This document shows positions 1 to 9,223 of a stretch of 64,000 nt of DNA, piece by piece. The DNA is taken from positions 124,001 through 188,000 of the forward strand of contig NZ_PZJW01000006.1 in assembly GCF_003206615.1 (NCBI RefSeq). Direction: 5' to 3'. A program made the translations under genes and the position numbers. The notes under the pieces were generated by a model. That model had not been told where the DNA came from, ran no database searches, and saw nothing but the letters and a program-made list of their open reading frames with translations. Source of the DNA: Salinicola acroporae. Lineage in GTDB: Bacteria > Pseudomonadota > Gammaproteobacteria > Pseudomonadales > Halomonadaceae. Position 1 is the first letter of the stretch. Every line of letters begins with the position of its first letter.

Positions 1-199
1 GTCCTGCACGGGTATGTCGACCTGGTCCAGGACCAGGGCACCTTCAAGATCGTCGACGTGCGACTCGATACGCCGTCGGCGCCGGTGATCAAGGTGCGGC
101 TGGAGGAGGAGGCGCCCGTGCCGGATGGGCGTATCGGCGTCCATTTCCCCGAAGCCTGGCAGCGCTTCTATATCGATGACCATCTGGTGGAGGCTGCTG

Positions 200-213
<14 letters not shown>
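1..213 (+). CDS. ABC transporter ATP-binding protein, C-terminal end (partial)
   Basis: Reading frame 1 is open from the first base to a TAA at 211-213 and gives the last 70 residues of a protein whose N-terminus lies outside the window. The fragment reads like the C-terminal TOBE/OB region of a MalK-type sugar or glycerol importer ATPase, with short beta-strand segments and an ending near 'RFYIDDHLVEAADEDL'. No Walker or signature motif is inside the window, so the assignment rests on position directly before two MalFG-type permease genes. In glycerol ABC operons two ATPases (GlpS and GlpT) precede the permeases, so this is probably the second of them. It overlaps the next gene by 14 bases. 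Confidence 0.75.
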
Positions 214-1063
<850 letters not shown>

Positions 1064-1070
1064 CGCCGCC

Positions 1071-1871
1071 ATGAGATTGCGCAAGAGCCTGGTGATGCTG
1101 GTCTATCTGCTGTTCGTGCTGGTGCCGATCTACTGGCTGGTCAACATGTCGTTCAAGTCGAACCGGGAAATTCTCGGCGGGCTGTCGCTCTGGCCCGCGG
1201 CGCCGACGCTGGACAACTACCGGGTCATCTTCACCGAGCCGACCTGGTACATGAGCTACCTGAACTCCCTCAGCTATGTCTCGATGAACATGCTGATTTC
1301 GTTGCTGGTGGCGTTGCCGGCGGCCTATGCGTTCTCGCGCTATCGCTTCCTGGGCGACAGGCACATGTTCTTCTGGCTACTGACCAACCGAATGGCACCA
1401 CCGGCAGTGTTCCTGCTGCCGTTCTTCCAGCTCTACTCGGCGGTGGGGCTGTTCGATACGCCGATCGCGGTGGCGCTGGCCCACTGCCTGTTCAATGTGC
1501 CGCTGGCCGTCTGGATTCTCGAGGGCTTCATGTCGTCGGTACCCAAGGAGATCGACGAGACCGCCTATATCGACGGTTACACCTTTCCCAAGTTCTTCAT
1601 CCGGATCTTCCTGCCGATGATTCGGCCCGGCATCGGCGTCACGGCGTTCTTCTGCTTCATGTTCTCCTGGGTCGAACTGTTGTTGGCGCGGACGCTGACC
1701 TCGGTCGATGCCAAGCCGATCGTGGCGCAGATGACCCGCACGGTTTCGGCCTCGGGTATCGACTGGGGCGTGCTGGCGGCCGCTGGCGTGGTCGCGTTGT
1801 TGCCCGGTATCGCGGTGATCTATTTCGTACGCAACCACGTGGCCAAGGGCTTCGCCCTGGGACGCGTCTGA
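1071..1871 (+). CDS. glpQ: Glycerol-type ABC transporter permease (GlpQ-like)
   Basis: The 266-residue product is the second permease, of the MalG class. It has a hydrophobic N-terminal helix ('LVMLVYLLFVLVPIYWLV'), about six membrane segments, and the EAA coupling loop with 'IDETAYIDGYTFPKFFIRIF' near residues 163-182, which would contact the ATPases. The start lies 7 bases after the first permease stop, so the two are translationally coupled. It should form a heterodimeric channel with the preceding gene product in the inner membrane. The name GlpQ follows the glycerol ABC nomenclature and must not be confused with the periplasmic glycerophosphodiesterase of the same symbol. Confidence 0.85.
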   Translation: MRLRKSLVMLVYLLFVLVPIYWLVNMSFKSNREILGGLSLWPAAPTLDNYRVIFTEPTWYMSYLNSLSYVSMNMLISLLVALPAAYAFSRYRFLGDRHMFFWLLTNRMAPPAVFLLPFFQLYSAVGLFDTPIAVALAHCLFNVPLAVWILEGFMSSVPKEIDETAYIDGYTFPKFFIRIFLPMIRPGIGVTAFFCFMFSWVELLLARTLTSVDAKPIVAQMTRTVSASGIDWGVLAAAGVVALLPGIAVIYFVRNHVAKGFALGRV

Positions 1872-1901
1872 TCCGTTCGTCCAGAGAGAGGGGGAGTCAC
1901 C

Positions 1902-2174
1902 ATGGGTTGGATGGCCTGGACACTACCGACGGCACTGTTCTTCGCCGGAATCGCGGCGCTGCTGGTCGTGATGACGGTCTGGCAGACCGTGTCGCCGGGC
2001 CGGGAGCGCAAGGGCTTCCTGCCGATCTCCACGTCTCGCGGCGATCGGCTGTTCATTGGTCTGCTGGCGGCGGCATATGGCCATTTGCTGGTCCTGGCAT
2101 TGACCGACTGGCCGCTCTGGATCGCGACGGCGATCTGCGTGGCAGGCATGACAATCATCATGAAATGGGGGTAA
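1902..2174 (+). CDS. DUF2160-family small membrane protein of the glycerol ABC operon
   Basis: This 90-residue protein has three predicted membrane segments, at about residues 5-25, 48-65 and 70-88, and no recognisable catalytic motif. A strong GGGGGAG lies before the ATG. Small DUF2160 proteins of this size are typically found between the permease and binding-protein genes of GlpSTPQV-type glycerol transporters, which is where this one lies. That context is the main reason for calling the operon glycerol-specific. Its molecular role is not known to me; an accessory subunit of the permease complex is inference. Confidence 0.75.
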   Translation: MGWMAWTLPTALFFAGIAALLVVMTVWQTVSPGRERKGFLPISTSRGDRLFIGLLAAAYGHLLVLALTDWPLWIATAICVAGMTIIMKWG

Positions 2175-2249
2175 CGAATCGACCAGGGATCATTGCTCTT
2201 CGGATAGCGCCAAGACAGGAAACGCAGCATAACAACGAGGGTTAACGCT

Positions 2250-4004
2250 ATGTTCGATATCAAGAACGCCAGATCGCGCCGCCGGACGCCACTGGGCATC
2301 GGCATTGGAGTCGGCCTTGCAGGGCTGATGGCCGTCTCGGGGACTGCGATCGCCGACCAGTATCAGGATGCCGCCAAACGCTGGTTGAGTGACGAGTTCA
2401 AGACCTCGACGCTCACGCCCGAGCAGCAGATGGCCGAGATGCAGTGGTACATCGACGCCGCCAAACCGTTCCGTGGCATGCAGATCAATGTTGTTTCGGA
2501 AACGCTCACCACCCATAAGTATGAATCCGAGGTCCTGGCCAGCGCCTTCAGCGAGATTACCGGCATCCAGCTGAAGCACGACCTGATTCAGGAAGGGGAC
2601 GTGATCGAGAAGCTGCAGACCCAGATGCAGTCCGGTCGCAACATCTACGATGCCTACGTCAACGATTCCGACCTGATCGGTACCCATTTCCGCTACGGCA
2701 AGGTGGTGCCGATTTCCGACATGATCGAAGGCGATGCCGCCGAGGTGACCTCGCCGACGCTGGATCTGGACGATTTCATCGGGCTCTCGTTCACGACTGG
2801 GCCGGACGGCAAGGTCTATCAACTGCCTGACCAGCAGTTCGCCAATCTCTACTGGTTCCGCGCCGACTGGTTCGACGACCCCGATCTCAAGGCGCGATTC
2901 AAGGAAAAATACGGTTACGAACTTGGCGTGCCGGTGAACTGGTCGGCCTACGAGGATATCGCGGACTTCTTCACCAACGACGTCCATGACATCGACGGCC
3001 AGCGTGTCTATGGCCACATGGATTACGGCAAGAAGGATCCCTCGCTGGGCTGGCGATTTACCGACGCCTGGTTCTCCATGGCCGGGGCTGGCGACAAGGG
3101 GATTCCCAACGGCCTGCCAGTGGACGAGTGGGGGATTCGGGTCGAGGATTGTCGGCCGGTGGGCTCGAATGTCACCCGCGGTGGCGCCACCAACGGCCCG
3201 GCCGCGGTCTTCGCGACCCAGAAGTACATCGACTGGCTGCACGCCTATGCGCCGCCGGAAGCCCAGGGCATGACGTTCTCGGAAGCGGGACCGGTGCCGG
3301 CGCAGGGCAATGTCGCCCAACAGATCTTCTGGTACACGGCGTTTACCGCCGACATGACCCAGCCCGGGCTGCCGGTGGTCAACGAGGATGGCACGCCCAA
3401 GTGGCGGATGGCGCCGTCGCCGGTGGGGCCGTACTGGGAGGATGGCATGAAGAAGGGCTATCAGGACGTGGGCTCCTGGACCTTCATGAATTCGACCCCT
3501 GAAAAGAATCGACTCGCCGCCTGGCTCTATGCCCAGTTCGTGACCTCGAAGACGGTCTCGCTGCAGAAGACGCTGGTGGGGCTGACGCCGATCCGCGAGT
3601 CCGACATTCGCTCCCAGGCGATGACCGATGCGGCACCGAAGCTGGGGGGGCTGGTCGAGTTCTATCGTAGCCCGGCGCGTCTGCAGTGGTCACCGACCGG
3701 CACCAACGTGCCGGACTATCCCAAGCTGGCCCAGCTATGGTGGCAGTATATTTCCCAGGCGGTCAGTGGCGAGACCAGCGCGCAGCAAGCCCTGGATGGG
3801 CTGGCGGATGCTCAGGACCGGATGATGGAGCGTCTGGAGCGGGCCAATGTCCAGCCAAAATGCGGGCCCAAGCTGAATGAGCCGCGCGATGCGCAGTACT
3901 GGCTGGATCAGCCCGGCGCGCCCAAGCCCAAGCTCGACAACGAAAAGCCCCAAGGCAAGACCGTACCCTACGACGAGATGGTGAAATCCTGGCAGGAGAG
4001 CTGA
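2250..4004 (+). CDS. glpV: Glycerol-type ABC transporter substrate-binding protein (GlpV-like)
   Basis: The 584-residue product is a periplasmic solute-binding protein. The N-terminus is a signal peptide: basic residues ('RSRRR'), a hydrophobic stretch at about 15-32, and a likely cleavage after 'GTAIA' at residue 35. It is far longer than the usual 400-residue sugar-binding protein, and this length is typical of the glycerol ABC family. The mature protein carries the extracellular SBP type-1 pattern, with a lysine- and proline-rich tail. It is the last gene of the operon and is followed by a strong terminator. Ligand specificity cannot be read from sequence alone. Confidence 0.88.
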   Translation: MFDIKNARSRRRTPLGIGIGVGLAGLMAVSGTAIADQYQDAAKRWLSDEFKTSTLTPEQQMAEMQWYIDAAKPFRGMQINVVSETLTTHKYESEVLASAFSEITGIQLKHDLIQEGDVIEKLQTQMQSGRNIYDAYVNDSDLIGTHFRYGKVVPISDMIEGDAAEVTSPTLDLDDFIGLSFTTGPDGKVYQLPDQQFANLYWFRADWFDDPDLKARFKEKYGYELGVPVNWSAYEDIADFFTNDVHDIDGQRVYGHMDYGKKDPSLGWRFTDAWFSMAGAGDKGIPNGLPVDEWGIRVEDCRPVGSNVTRGGATNGPAAVFATQKYIDWLHAYAPPEAQGMTFSEAGPVPAQGNVAQQIFWYTAFTADMTQPGLPVVNEDGTPKWRMAPSPVGPYWEDGMKKGYQDVGSWTFMNSTPEKNRLAAWLYAQFVTSKTVSLQKTLVGLTPIRESDIRSQAMTDAAPKLGGLVEFYRSPARLQWSPTGTNVPDYPKLAQLWWQYISQAVSGETSAQQALDGLADAQDRMMERLERANVQPKCGPKLNEPRDAQYWLDQPGAPKPKLDNEKPQGKTVPYDEMVKSWQES

Positions 4005-4058
4005 GGGTAGAAGCCGATACTTCACAGGGATGATGGCTGTCGCCTGGGCGGCGACCCT

Positions 4059-4087
4059 CCCGCCGGTTCTCCGGCGGGATTTTTTTT
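4059..4087 (+). terminator. Rho-independent terminator of the glycerol-type ABC operon
   Basis: A perfect 8-bp stem CCCGCCGG / CCGGCGGG with loop TTCT is followed after one base by eight Ts. It lies 55 bases after the binding-protein stop. Confidence 0.93.
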
Positions 4088-4179
4088 GTCGGCGCGAACC
4101 GTGGCGGGCGTATTCTGGACCCGGCCTCACGACTTTTGGCCGGGCGATAGATAACATGGGGGGACAGCAGGAGTGGAAC

Positions 4180-5013
4180 ATGTCACTGAATTCGCTTTTC
4201 GAACACATCCATCAGTTACCTAGCGTACCCGCCGTGGTTGGTGAACTGATCGCCAGCCTTGATAACGACAGGATCAGCATTCATCGGGTGTCGGCCACCA
4301 TTCACAAAGATCCCAGCCTGAGCCTCAAGCTGCTTCGCTCCGCCAACTCGGTGCGATACGGCGTGGGGCGCAACGTGGCAACGATCGACGACGCCTTGCT
4401 GTTGCTGGGTTTCGATCGCGTGCGCACGCTCGTCATCGCTTCTGGCATGGTCGGCATGCTCAAGGAAGTGCCCGGGCTCGATCGCAAGGCATTCTGGCGC
4501 GAGTCATTCATGGTCGCCAATCTCAGTCGCACGATCGTTCGTCATAGCCAGTTGGGCGATCTGGCGCCGGAAACGGCGTTTACCTGCGGTATCCTGCATC
4601 ACGTGGGGTCTGCGTTGATGCATATCGCCCATCCGGATGTCATGCAGCGCATCGATGCGCTGGTTGCCCAGGGAGCCCCTCGCACCGAGCTGGAAGCCAA
4701 TCGATTCGGTTACACGTTCAGCGAAGTGGGCGCCGAGCTGGGCCGTCGCTGGCGCTTCCCGGAGACCATCTGCAACGCGCTGACCTACCAGGACAAGCCT
4801 CTGGATGCCGTGCCTTTCTCGCCGTATGCCGCTGCCGTGCACCTGGCGATCGGACTCTACCAGAACATCGCCAGCGGGCGCCGGGAGGAGCACGCCTTGG
4901 GCGAGATGCCGCGTGAGGTTCGTCGGCCCTTGGCACTGGACCTGTTGGCACTCTACGAGGACATCCTGCAACTGGTGCGCTCGGACGATGAATTGGGCGT
5001 CTTCCTGGATTGA
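4180..5013 (+). CDS. HDOD domain-containing protein
   Basis: The 277-residue protein is almost entirely one HDOD domain (about residues 10-210), a catalytically inactive relative of HD phosphohydrolases used in signalling. Family features include 'LPSVPAVVGELIASL' at the N-terminus, 'DPSLSLKLLRSANS' and 'DDALLLLGFDRVRTLV', and 'ILHHVGSALMH' in place of the HD-pair region. I chose the ATG at 4180 because AGGAG at 4169-4173 is well placed; an in-frame ATG at 4156 has no such site. There is no receiver, GGDEF or kinase domain attached, so the input it senses is unknown. It stands alone after the ABC operon terminator and faces msrC. Confidence 0.85.
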   Translation: MSLNSLFEHIHQLPSVPAVVGELIASLDNDRISIHRVSATIHKDPSLSLKLLRSANSVRYGVGRNVATIDDALLLLGFDRVRTLVIASGMVGMLKEVPGLDRKAFWRESFMVANLSRTIVRHSQLGDLAPETAFTCGILHHVGSALMHIAHPDVMQRIDALVAQGAPRTELEANRFGYTFSEVGAELGRRWRFPETICNALTYQDKPLDAVPFSPYAAAVHLAIGLYQNIASGRREEHALGEMPREVRRPLALDLLALYEDILQLVRSDDELGVFLD

Positions 5014-5052
5014 GACCGGCTGCCATGCCTGGCAAGAGGATGGCGAGCGATC

Positions 5053-5523
5053 TCAGACAGCCGGGGCGCTCGCCAGGTCGCTGGCGGCGCCGAACACTCG
5101 ACATAGGCGTTCGATGCCGGCCTGGTCCTCGCGGCTGAAGCGCGCGGGCAGCGGACTGTCGATATCCAGCACTCCCCAGAGCTCTTCACCGACGACAATC
5201 GGCACCACCAGTTCGGAACGTGAGGCGGCGTCGCAGGCGATATGGTCCGGGACGGCGTGGACGTCGTCGACGCGCTGGGTCTGGCGCGAGCGTGCAGCGG
5301 CACCACAGACGCCCTTCGAGAACGGAATCGGGTTGCAGGCTGGCAGGCCCTGGAAGGGGCCGAGGATGAGCGTCTCGGGCTGACGCTGGAGGTAGAAGCC
5401 GACCCAGTTCAGGTCGTCCAGCGCCTGCATCAGAAAGGCGCTGGTCTGGGCGGCATTGGTCAGCCAGTCGCGGGTGTCCAGAAGCGCTGCCAGTTGACGT
5501 TCCAGGGAGTCGTAATCGGTCAT
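5053..5523 (-). CDS. msrC: Free methionine-(R)-sulfoxide reductase (GAF-domain fRMsr)
   Basis: The 156-residue cytosolic protein is a single GAF domain of the YebR/fRMsr family, which reduces free L-methionine-R-sulfoxide to methionine using thioredoxin. The three family cysteines are present: C63 in 'GLPACNP', C73 in 'SKGVCGAAA' and C97 in 'DHIACDAASRSE'. Length matches the family (about 160 residues). It lies 120 bases downstream of metQ on the same strand, separated by a hairpin terminator, so it may be partly co-transcribed by read-through. The neighbouring methionine importer suggests a joint role in recovering oxidised methionine. Confidence 0.93.
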   Translation of the reverse strand: MTDYDSLERQLAALLDTRDWLTNAAQTSAFLMQALDDLNWVGFYLQRQPETLILGPFQGLPACNPIPFSKGVCGAAARSRQTQRVDDVHAVPDHIACDAASRSELVVPIVVGEELWGVLDIDSPLPARFSREDQAGIERLCRVFGAASDLASAPAV

Positions 5524-5570
5524 CTTGGATCTCCTGCGGGGATGGGTGCGGCGAGGGCGAGACGGAAACG

Positions 5571-5596
5571 AAAACCAGCGCCTCGGCGCTGGTTTT
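5571..5596 (-). terminator. Terminator after metNIQ (bidirectional hairpin)
   Basis: AAAACCAGCGC / GCGCTGGTTTT form a perfect 11-bp stem around a CTCG loop. The flanking A and T tracts make it usable on both strands. It lies between the metQ stop and the msrC start. Confidence 0.88.
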
Positions 5597-5643
5597 CATG
5601 GTGGTCATGAGCGTGTCTCGTCATGCGCGTGACAATGACGTGG

Positions 5644-6444
5644 TCACTTCCAGCCGGGAACGGCGCCACCCTGGAACAGTTCCTGGGCCTTGTCGGCAAC
5701 GGCGTCTGACTGGTACGCCTTGACCAGATCCTGGATCGCCTCGCGATCCTGATCGCCACCGCGCACCACGATCAGATTGACGTAGGGGGAGTCCGGCCCT
5801 TCCTTGATCAGCGCATCGTCCAGTGTCAAACCTGCCGGCTGGGTGAAGGTGCTGTTGATGAAGGCCATGTCGACGTCCTGAAGCACACGCGGCATCTGGG
5901 CGGCCTCGATCTCCTTGAACGAGTAGTCGTGCGGGTTTTCGGTGATGTCGATCGGCGTCGCTTCCAGATTCTCGGCATCGTCGAGCGTGATCAGTCCATG
6001 CTTGTCGAGCAGGATCAGCGACCGTCCTTCGTTGGTCGGGTCGTTGGGTACGGCGATCGTCGCACCATCGGGCAGGTCGTCGATGCTGTCGTACTTGGCG
6101 GAGTAGGCACCGATCGGGTAGACGAAGGTCTTGCCGGCGATGGCGAAGTCGTAGCCGCGATCGTTGACCATTGACTGCATATAGGGCTCGTGCTGGTAGG
6201 CGTTGGCATCCAGGCTGCCGTCCGCCAGCGCGGCGTTGGGCGTCACGTAGTCGGTGAATTCGACAATCTCGACATCGAGGTCGTACTTCTCCTTGGCGAC
6301 CTGCTTGGCCACTTGCATCACGTCGGTCTCGGGTCCGGCCATGGTGCCGACCTTGATGGTATCGGCGGTGGCGTACCCGGCACCGGCGGCCAGGCCGAGA
6401 CCGAGCGCGGCGGCGCTCAGCGTGCGTGTCAGTGAAATCGGCAT
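5644..6444 (-). CDS. metQ: Methionine ABC transporter substrate-binding lipoprotein family protein MetQ
   Basis: The 266-residue product is a NlpA/MetQ-family binding protein for D- and L-methionine uptake. The start at 6444 has a purine-rich GGGGGAA site and gives a clear signal peptide ending near 'AGYATA'. No lipobox cysteine is visible at the cleavage site, unlike E. coli MetQ, so it may be a soluble periplasmic protein. Family motifs include 'IKVGTMAGPETDVMQVAK' and 'PNAALADGSLDANAYQHEPY'. It is the last gene of metN-metI-metQ, 126 bases after metI, and ends at a strong terminator. Confidence 0.92.
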   Translation of the reverse strand: MPISLTRTLSAAALGLGLAAGAGYATADTIKVGTMAGPETDVMQVAKQVAKEKYDLDVEIVEFTDYVTPNAALADGSLDANAYQHEPYMQSMVNDRGYDFAIAGKTFVYPIGAYSAKYDSIDDLPDGATIAVPNDPTNEGRSLILLDKHGLITLDDAENLEATPIDITENPHDYSFKEIEAAQMPRVLQDVDMAFINSTFTQPAGLTLDDALIKEGPDSPYVNLIVVRGGDQDREAIQDLVKAYQSDAVADKAQELFQGGAVPGWK

Positions 6445-6570
6445 TTGGCGAAATTCCCCCTGTTGAGTGAGACGTGGACGCGGCTCCTGCGTCCGGTGAT
6501 GCCGGAATATAACGGAATAAAGGCAATCACGGTAATTCATTCTGGTTATTAGTCTAGTGGGGCGCAACGA

Positions 6571-7224
6571 TCACTTGTGATCGCTCTTGCGCACCAGATA
6601 ATCCCCCAGACTCTGAAACAGCTGGACCATGACCACCAGCACCACCACGGTGATCAGCATCACCGTCGGGTTGAAGCGGTTGTAGCCATAGCGAATGCCG
6701 AGGTCGCCCAGGCCACCACCGCCCACGGCGCCGGCCATGGCAGAGTAGCTGACCAGGGCCACGATGGTGATCGTCAGGCCGTTGATGATACCGCCACGGG
6801 CCTCCGGCAACAGCACCTTGAGGATGATCTGCATCGGCGTGGCGCCCATCGACTGTGCCGCCTCGACCAGGCCGGGCGAAACCTCGTTCAGGGCACCCTC
6901 GACCAGGCGAGCGACGAAAGGGATCGCGGCGATGGTCAGCGGCACGGCGGCGGCGTTGGTGCCGATCGAACTCCCCACGATCATCCGCGTGAAGGGGATG
7001 ATCGCCACCAGCAGGATGATGAACGGTACCGAACGGCCAACGTTGGTGACCACCCCGAGCACCGTGCTGACCACTGGCTGCGCCAGGATCTGGCGCGGTC
7101 GCGTCACGTAGAGCAGCACCCCGAGCGGGACCCCGGCCAGTGCCGATAGAATGCCGGCGATGGCCACCATGTATAGCGTCTCGAGCGTGGACTGCCAGAC
7201 GAGATCAATCAGTGCGCTGGACAT
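6571..7224 (-). CDS. metI: Methionine ABC transporter permease MetI
   Basis: The 217-residue inner-membrane protein has five hydrophobic segments and the BPD-transport permease loop 'ALNEVSPGLVEAAQSMGATP' that couples to MetN. The start at 7224 is supported by GGAGG (7234-7238 on the complement) and gives the usual N-terminus 'MSSALIDLVWQSTLET'; a further upstream start is not needed. It overlaps the metN stop by 20 bases, indicating translational coupling. Two copies pair with a MetN dimer in the family's known structure. Confidence 0.94.
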   Translation of the reverse strand: MSSALIDLVWQSTLETLYMVAIAGILSALAGVPLGVLLYVTRPRQILAQPVVSTVLGVVTNVGRSVPFIILLVAIIPFTRMIVGSSIGTNAAAVPLTIAAIPFVARLVEGALNEVSPGLVEAAQSMGATPMQIILKVLLPEARGGIINGLTITIVALVSYSAMAGAVGGGGLGDLGIRYGYNRFNPTVMLITVVVLVVMVQLFQSLGDYLVRKSDHK

Positions 7225-8248
7225 GGCCCAGTACCTCCACATGCAGATCAAAGGATTCGAGGGTCGTCAGGGCTTCACGTGTCTGCACGTCGCTCCCCAT
7301 CAGCTCGGCGATCATCAGGCCCAGCGTGCGTCCCTGAATGGATTCGACCTTGGCCTGCAGAATGCTCACGTCGATGCCGTGTTCCCGCGCCAGCCGCGAG
7401 ATCAGTGGAGTGGCGACGCTGTCGCCCGAGAACGTCAGCCGTACCACCGGGTGCGTGTTCGTTCCGGCTTCCGGCTCGAGACGCTCGATCAGGGCCTGCG
7501 GCGCTTCCAGCTTGAGAAAGTCGTTGAGGAACTCCCGCCCCAGCTGGGTGGCGGGCGCGGTGAAGAAGTCGCCCACGTCGGCGTCTTCGACCAGGCGTCC
7601 GTCGGAGATCAACCCCACGCGATGGCAGATGGTCTTCACCACCTCCATCTCGTGGGTGATCAGCAGGATGGTCAGCCCAAGCTGCTGGTTGATCTCCTGC
7701 AGCAGCGACAGGATCGATGCCGTCGTCTGCGGATCGAGCGCCGAGGTCGCCTCGTCGCACAGCAGCACCTTGGGTCGGCTGGCCAGGGCACGGGCGATGG
7801 CCACGCGCTGTTTCTGACCGCCGGAGAGCTGAGCGGGGTACTGCTTTGCCTTGTCCGCCAGTCCTGTCATGTCCAGCAGCGGCAGCACGCGTTCGCGGAT
7901 GACCTGGCGAGACTGGCCCATCAGCTCCAGTGGCAGCGCCACATTGTCGTAGACAGTGCGATTGGTCAGCAGGTTGAAGTGCTGGAAAATCATGCCGCAT
8001 TGGTGTCGTGCCTGGCGCAGCGCGGCCGCATCCATCGCCGTCAGCTCCTGCCCGTCGATGATGACGCGGCCGGCGGTCGGACGCTCCAGCAGGTTGACGC
8101 AGCGGATCAGCGTCGACTTGCCGGCGCCAGAGAGGCCGATGACGCCGTGAATCGTGCCCTTGGGAACCTGCAGGTCGATCTCTTTCAGCGCCTGCACGGC
8201 CCCGGGTCCGCTGCCGTAGGTCTTGGAAACGTTGTCCAGTGTGATCAT
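7205..8248 (-). CDS. metN: Methionine ABC transporter ATP-binding protein MetN
   Basis: The 347-residue cytoplasmic ATPase has Walker A 'GLSGAGKST', signature 'LSGGQKQR' and Walker B 'VLLCDEATSALD', followed by a C-terminal NIL domain (about residues 265-345) that in known MetN proteins binds intracellular methionine and shuts the transporter down. Length agrees with E. coli MetN (343). The start at 8248 gives 'MITLDNVSKTYGSG'; additional upstream codons are not conserved-looking. It is the first gene of metNIQ and is divergent from rutE. I saw no S-box, SAM riboswitch or clear MetJ-box array upstream. Confidence 0.96.
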   Translation of the reverse strand: MITLDNVSKTYGSGPGAVQALKEIDLQVPKGTIHGVIGLSGAGKSTLIRCVNLLERPTAGRVIIDGQELTAMDAAALRQARHQCGMIFQHFNLLTNRTVYDNVALPLELMGQSRQVIRERVLPLLDMTGLADKAKQYPAQLSGGQKQRVAIARALASRPKVLLCDEATSALDPQTTASILSLLQEINQQLGLTILLITHEMEVVKTICHRVGLISDGRLVEDADVGDFFTAPATQLGREFLNDFLKLEAPQALIERLEPEAGTNTHPVVRLTFSGDSVATPLISRLAREHGIDVSILQAKVESIQGRTLGLMIAELMGSDVQTREALTTLESFDLHVEVLGHVQRTD

Positions 8249-8607
8249 TGGGCGTGTCGAAAGCGTCTGTGTGGGTGTCGGGGCGGCGGGGCGGCTCGGC
8301 ACGATTTCAGCGCACCATCGGCAACGGCCCCGCGTCGATGAGCGCGATAGTATACGGATCTCGCGGGGCCGGAGCGACCGCGGCCGTGGGGCGTATCACA
8401 TTGCGGCCGAGCCGGTGGCATCCGCTGTCATGAAAACCCGGCGACGATCAGGGCTGGAGGTCGGACCGGCGTGACGGCCCACGCAGTCAAGGGTTGCCAT
8501 TCCGTCAGCGCATTGCTTGTATCGGTGGGGCACGGCGAACTTGCGAGCGCTGCTCGCGCGAGGCTTCTATTGGTACCACTTCATGCATGGCCACCAGGAG
8601 ATGACAG
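8249..8607. other. Divergent intergenic region metN / rutE
   Basis: These 359 bases hold no convincing gene. They must contain the promoters for metNIQ and rutE, but I see no strong consensus pair. A TATACT -10-like hexamer lies on the complement near 8350, inside an inverted repeat listed separately. A TGGTACCA palindrome lies at 8571-8578, close to rutE; it does not match the RutR operator. Confidence 0.6.
8326..8370. repeat. Inverted repeat upstream of metN
   Basis: GGCCCCGCG (8326-8334) and CGCGGGGCC (8362-8370) are perfect 9-bp inverted arms separated by 27 bases. The loop contains a -10-like TATACT read toward metN. It could be a 5'-leader structure or protein site, or a chance GC-rich repeat. 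Confidence 0.4.
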
Positions 8608-9198
8608 ATGATGCAGACATTGGACGATCAGGCACTGGATCAGTTGTTCAGGACAGCGCGTACACACAATGCGTGGCAGCCTCGCGACGTTACCGAGGAG
8701 ACCCTGCGCAGGCTCTACGACATGGTCAGGATGGGGCCGACCTCGGCCAACTGCTGTCCGGCAAGGTTTGTCTTCGTCCGCTCCACGGCGGGAAAGGACA
8801 AGCTGCTGCCGTGCGTTTCCGCCGGCAACGCCGACAAGACGGCAACGGCCCCCTGCACGGTCATCGTCGCCTACGACAAGCGCTTCTACGATCAGTTGCC
8901 GACGCTCTTCCCCCACACCGACGCCCGTAGCTGGTTTACCGGTAGCGAGGCATTTGCCGAGCAGACGGCGCTGCGCAACAGCTCGCTGCAGGCTGGGTAC
9001 CTGATCCTGGCGGCGCGGGCGATGGGGCTGGATACCGGGCCGATGTCGGGCTTCGATCCCGAGGCGGTGGACCAGGCGTTCTTCGCCGGCACCGGCTGGA
9101 CCGCCAACATGCTGGTCAATCTGGGCTACGGGGATGAGGCAGGTCTCAAGCCACGCCTGCCACGCCTGGCATTCGAGGAGGCGTGCCAACTGGCTTGA
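8608..9198 (+). CDS. rutE: Malonic semialdehyde reductase RutE (nitroreductase family)
   Basis: The 196-residue flavoprotein-family enzyme matches E. coli RutE (196 residues) in length and motifs: '[17 protein letters not shown]', '[17 protein letters not shown]' and '[15 protein letters not shown]'. In the Rut pathway it reduces toxic malonic semialdehyde to 3-hydroxypropionate. GGAG at 8597-8600 precedes the ATG; a second ATG follows at once. Unlike in E. coli it is not inside the rutABCDFG run but sits on the far side of rutR, in its own transcription unit that converges on rutR with 25 bases between stops. Confidence 0.94.
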   Translation: MMQTLDDQALDQLFRTARTHNAWQPRDVTEETLRRLYDMVRMGPTSANCCPARFVFVRSTAGKDKLLPCVSAGNADKTATAPCTVIVAYDKRFYDQLPTLFPHTDARSWFTGSEAFAEQTALRNSSLQAGYLILAARAMGLDTGPMSGFDPEAVDQAFFAGTGWTANMLVNLGYGDEAGLKPRLPRLAFEEACQLA

Positions 9199-9223
9199 AG
9201 CCGACCGCCGGGCGGGCCGCGAC

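Noticed and set aside
2190-3320. Open frame of 376 codons on the complement of the binding-protein gene
   Set aside because: Antisense shadow; the sense product has a signal peptide and the family length.
8571-8578. TGGTACCA palindrome before rutE as a second RutR site
   Set aside because: It lacks the GACCA/TGGTC arms of the RutR operator and is short enough to occur by chance.
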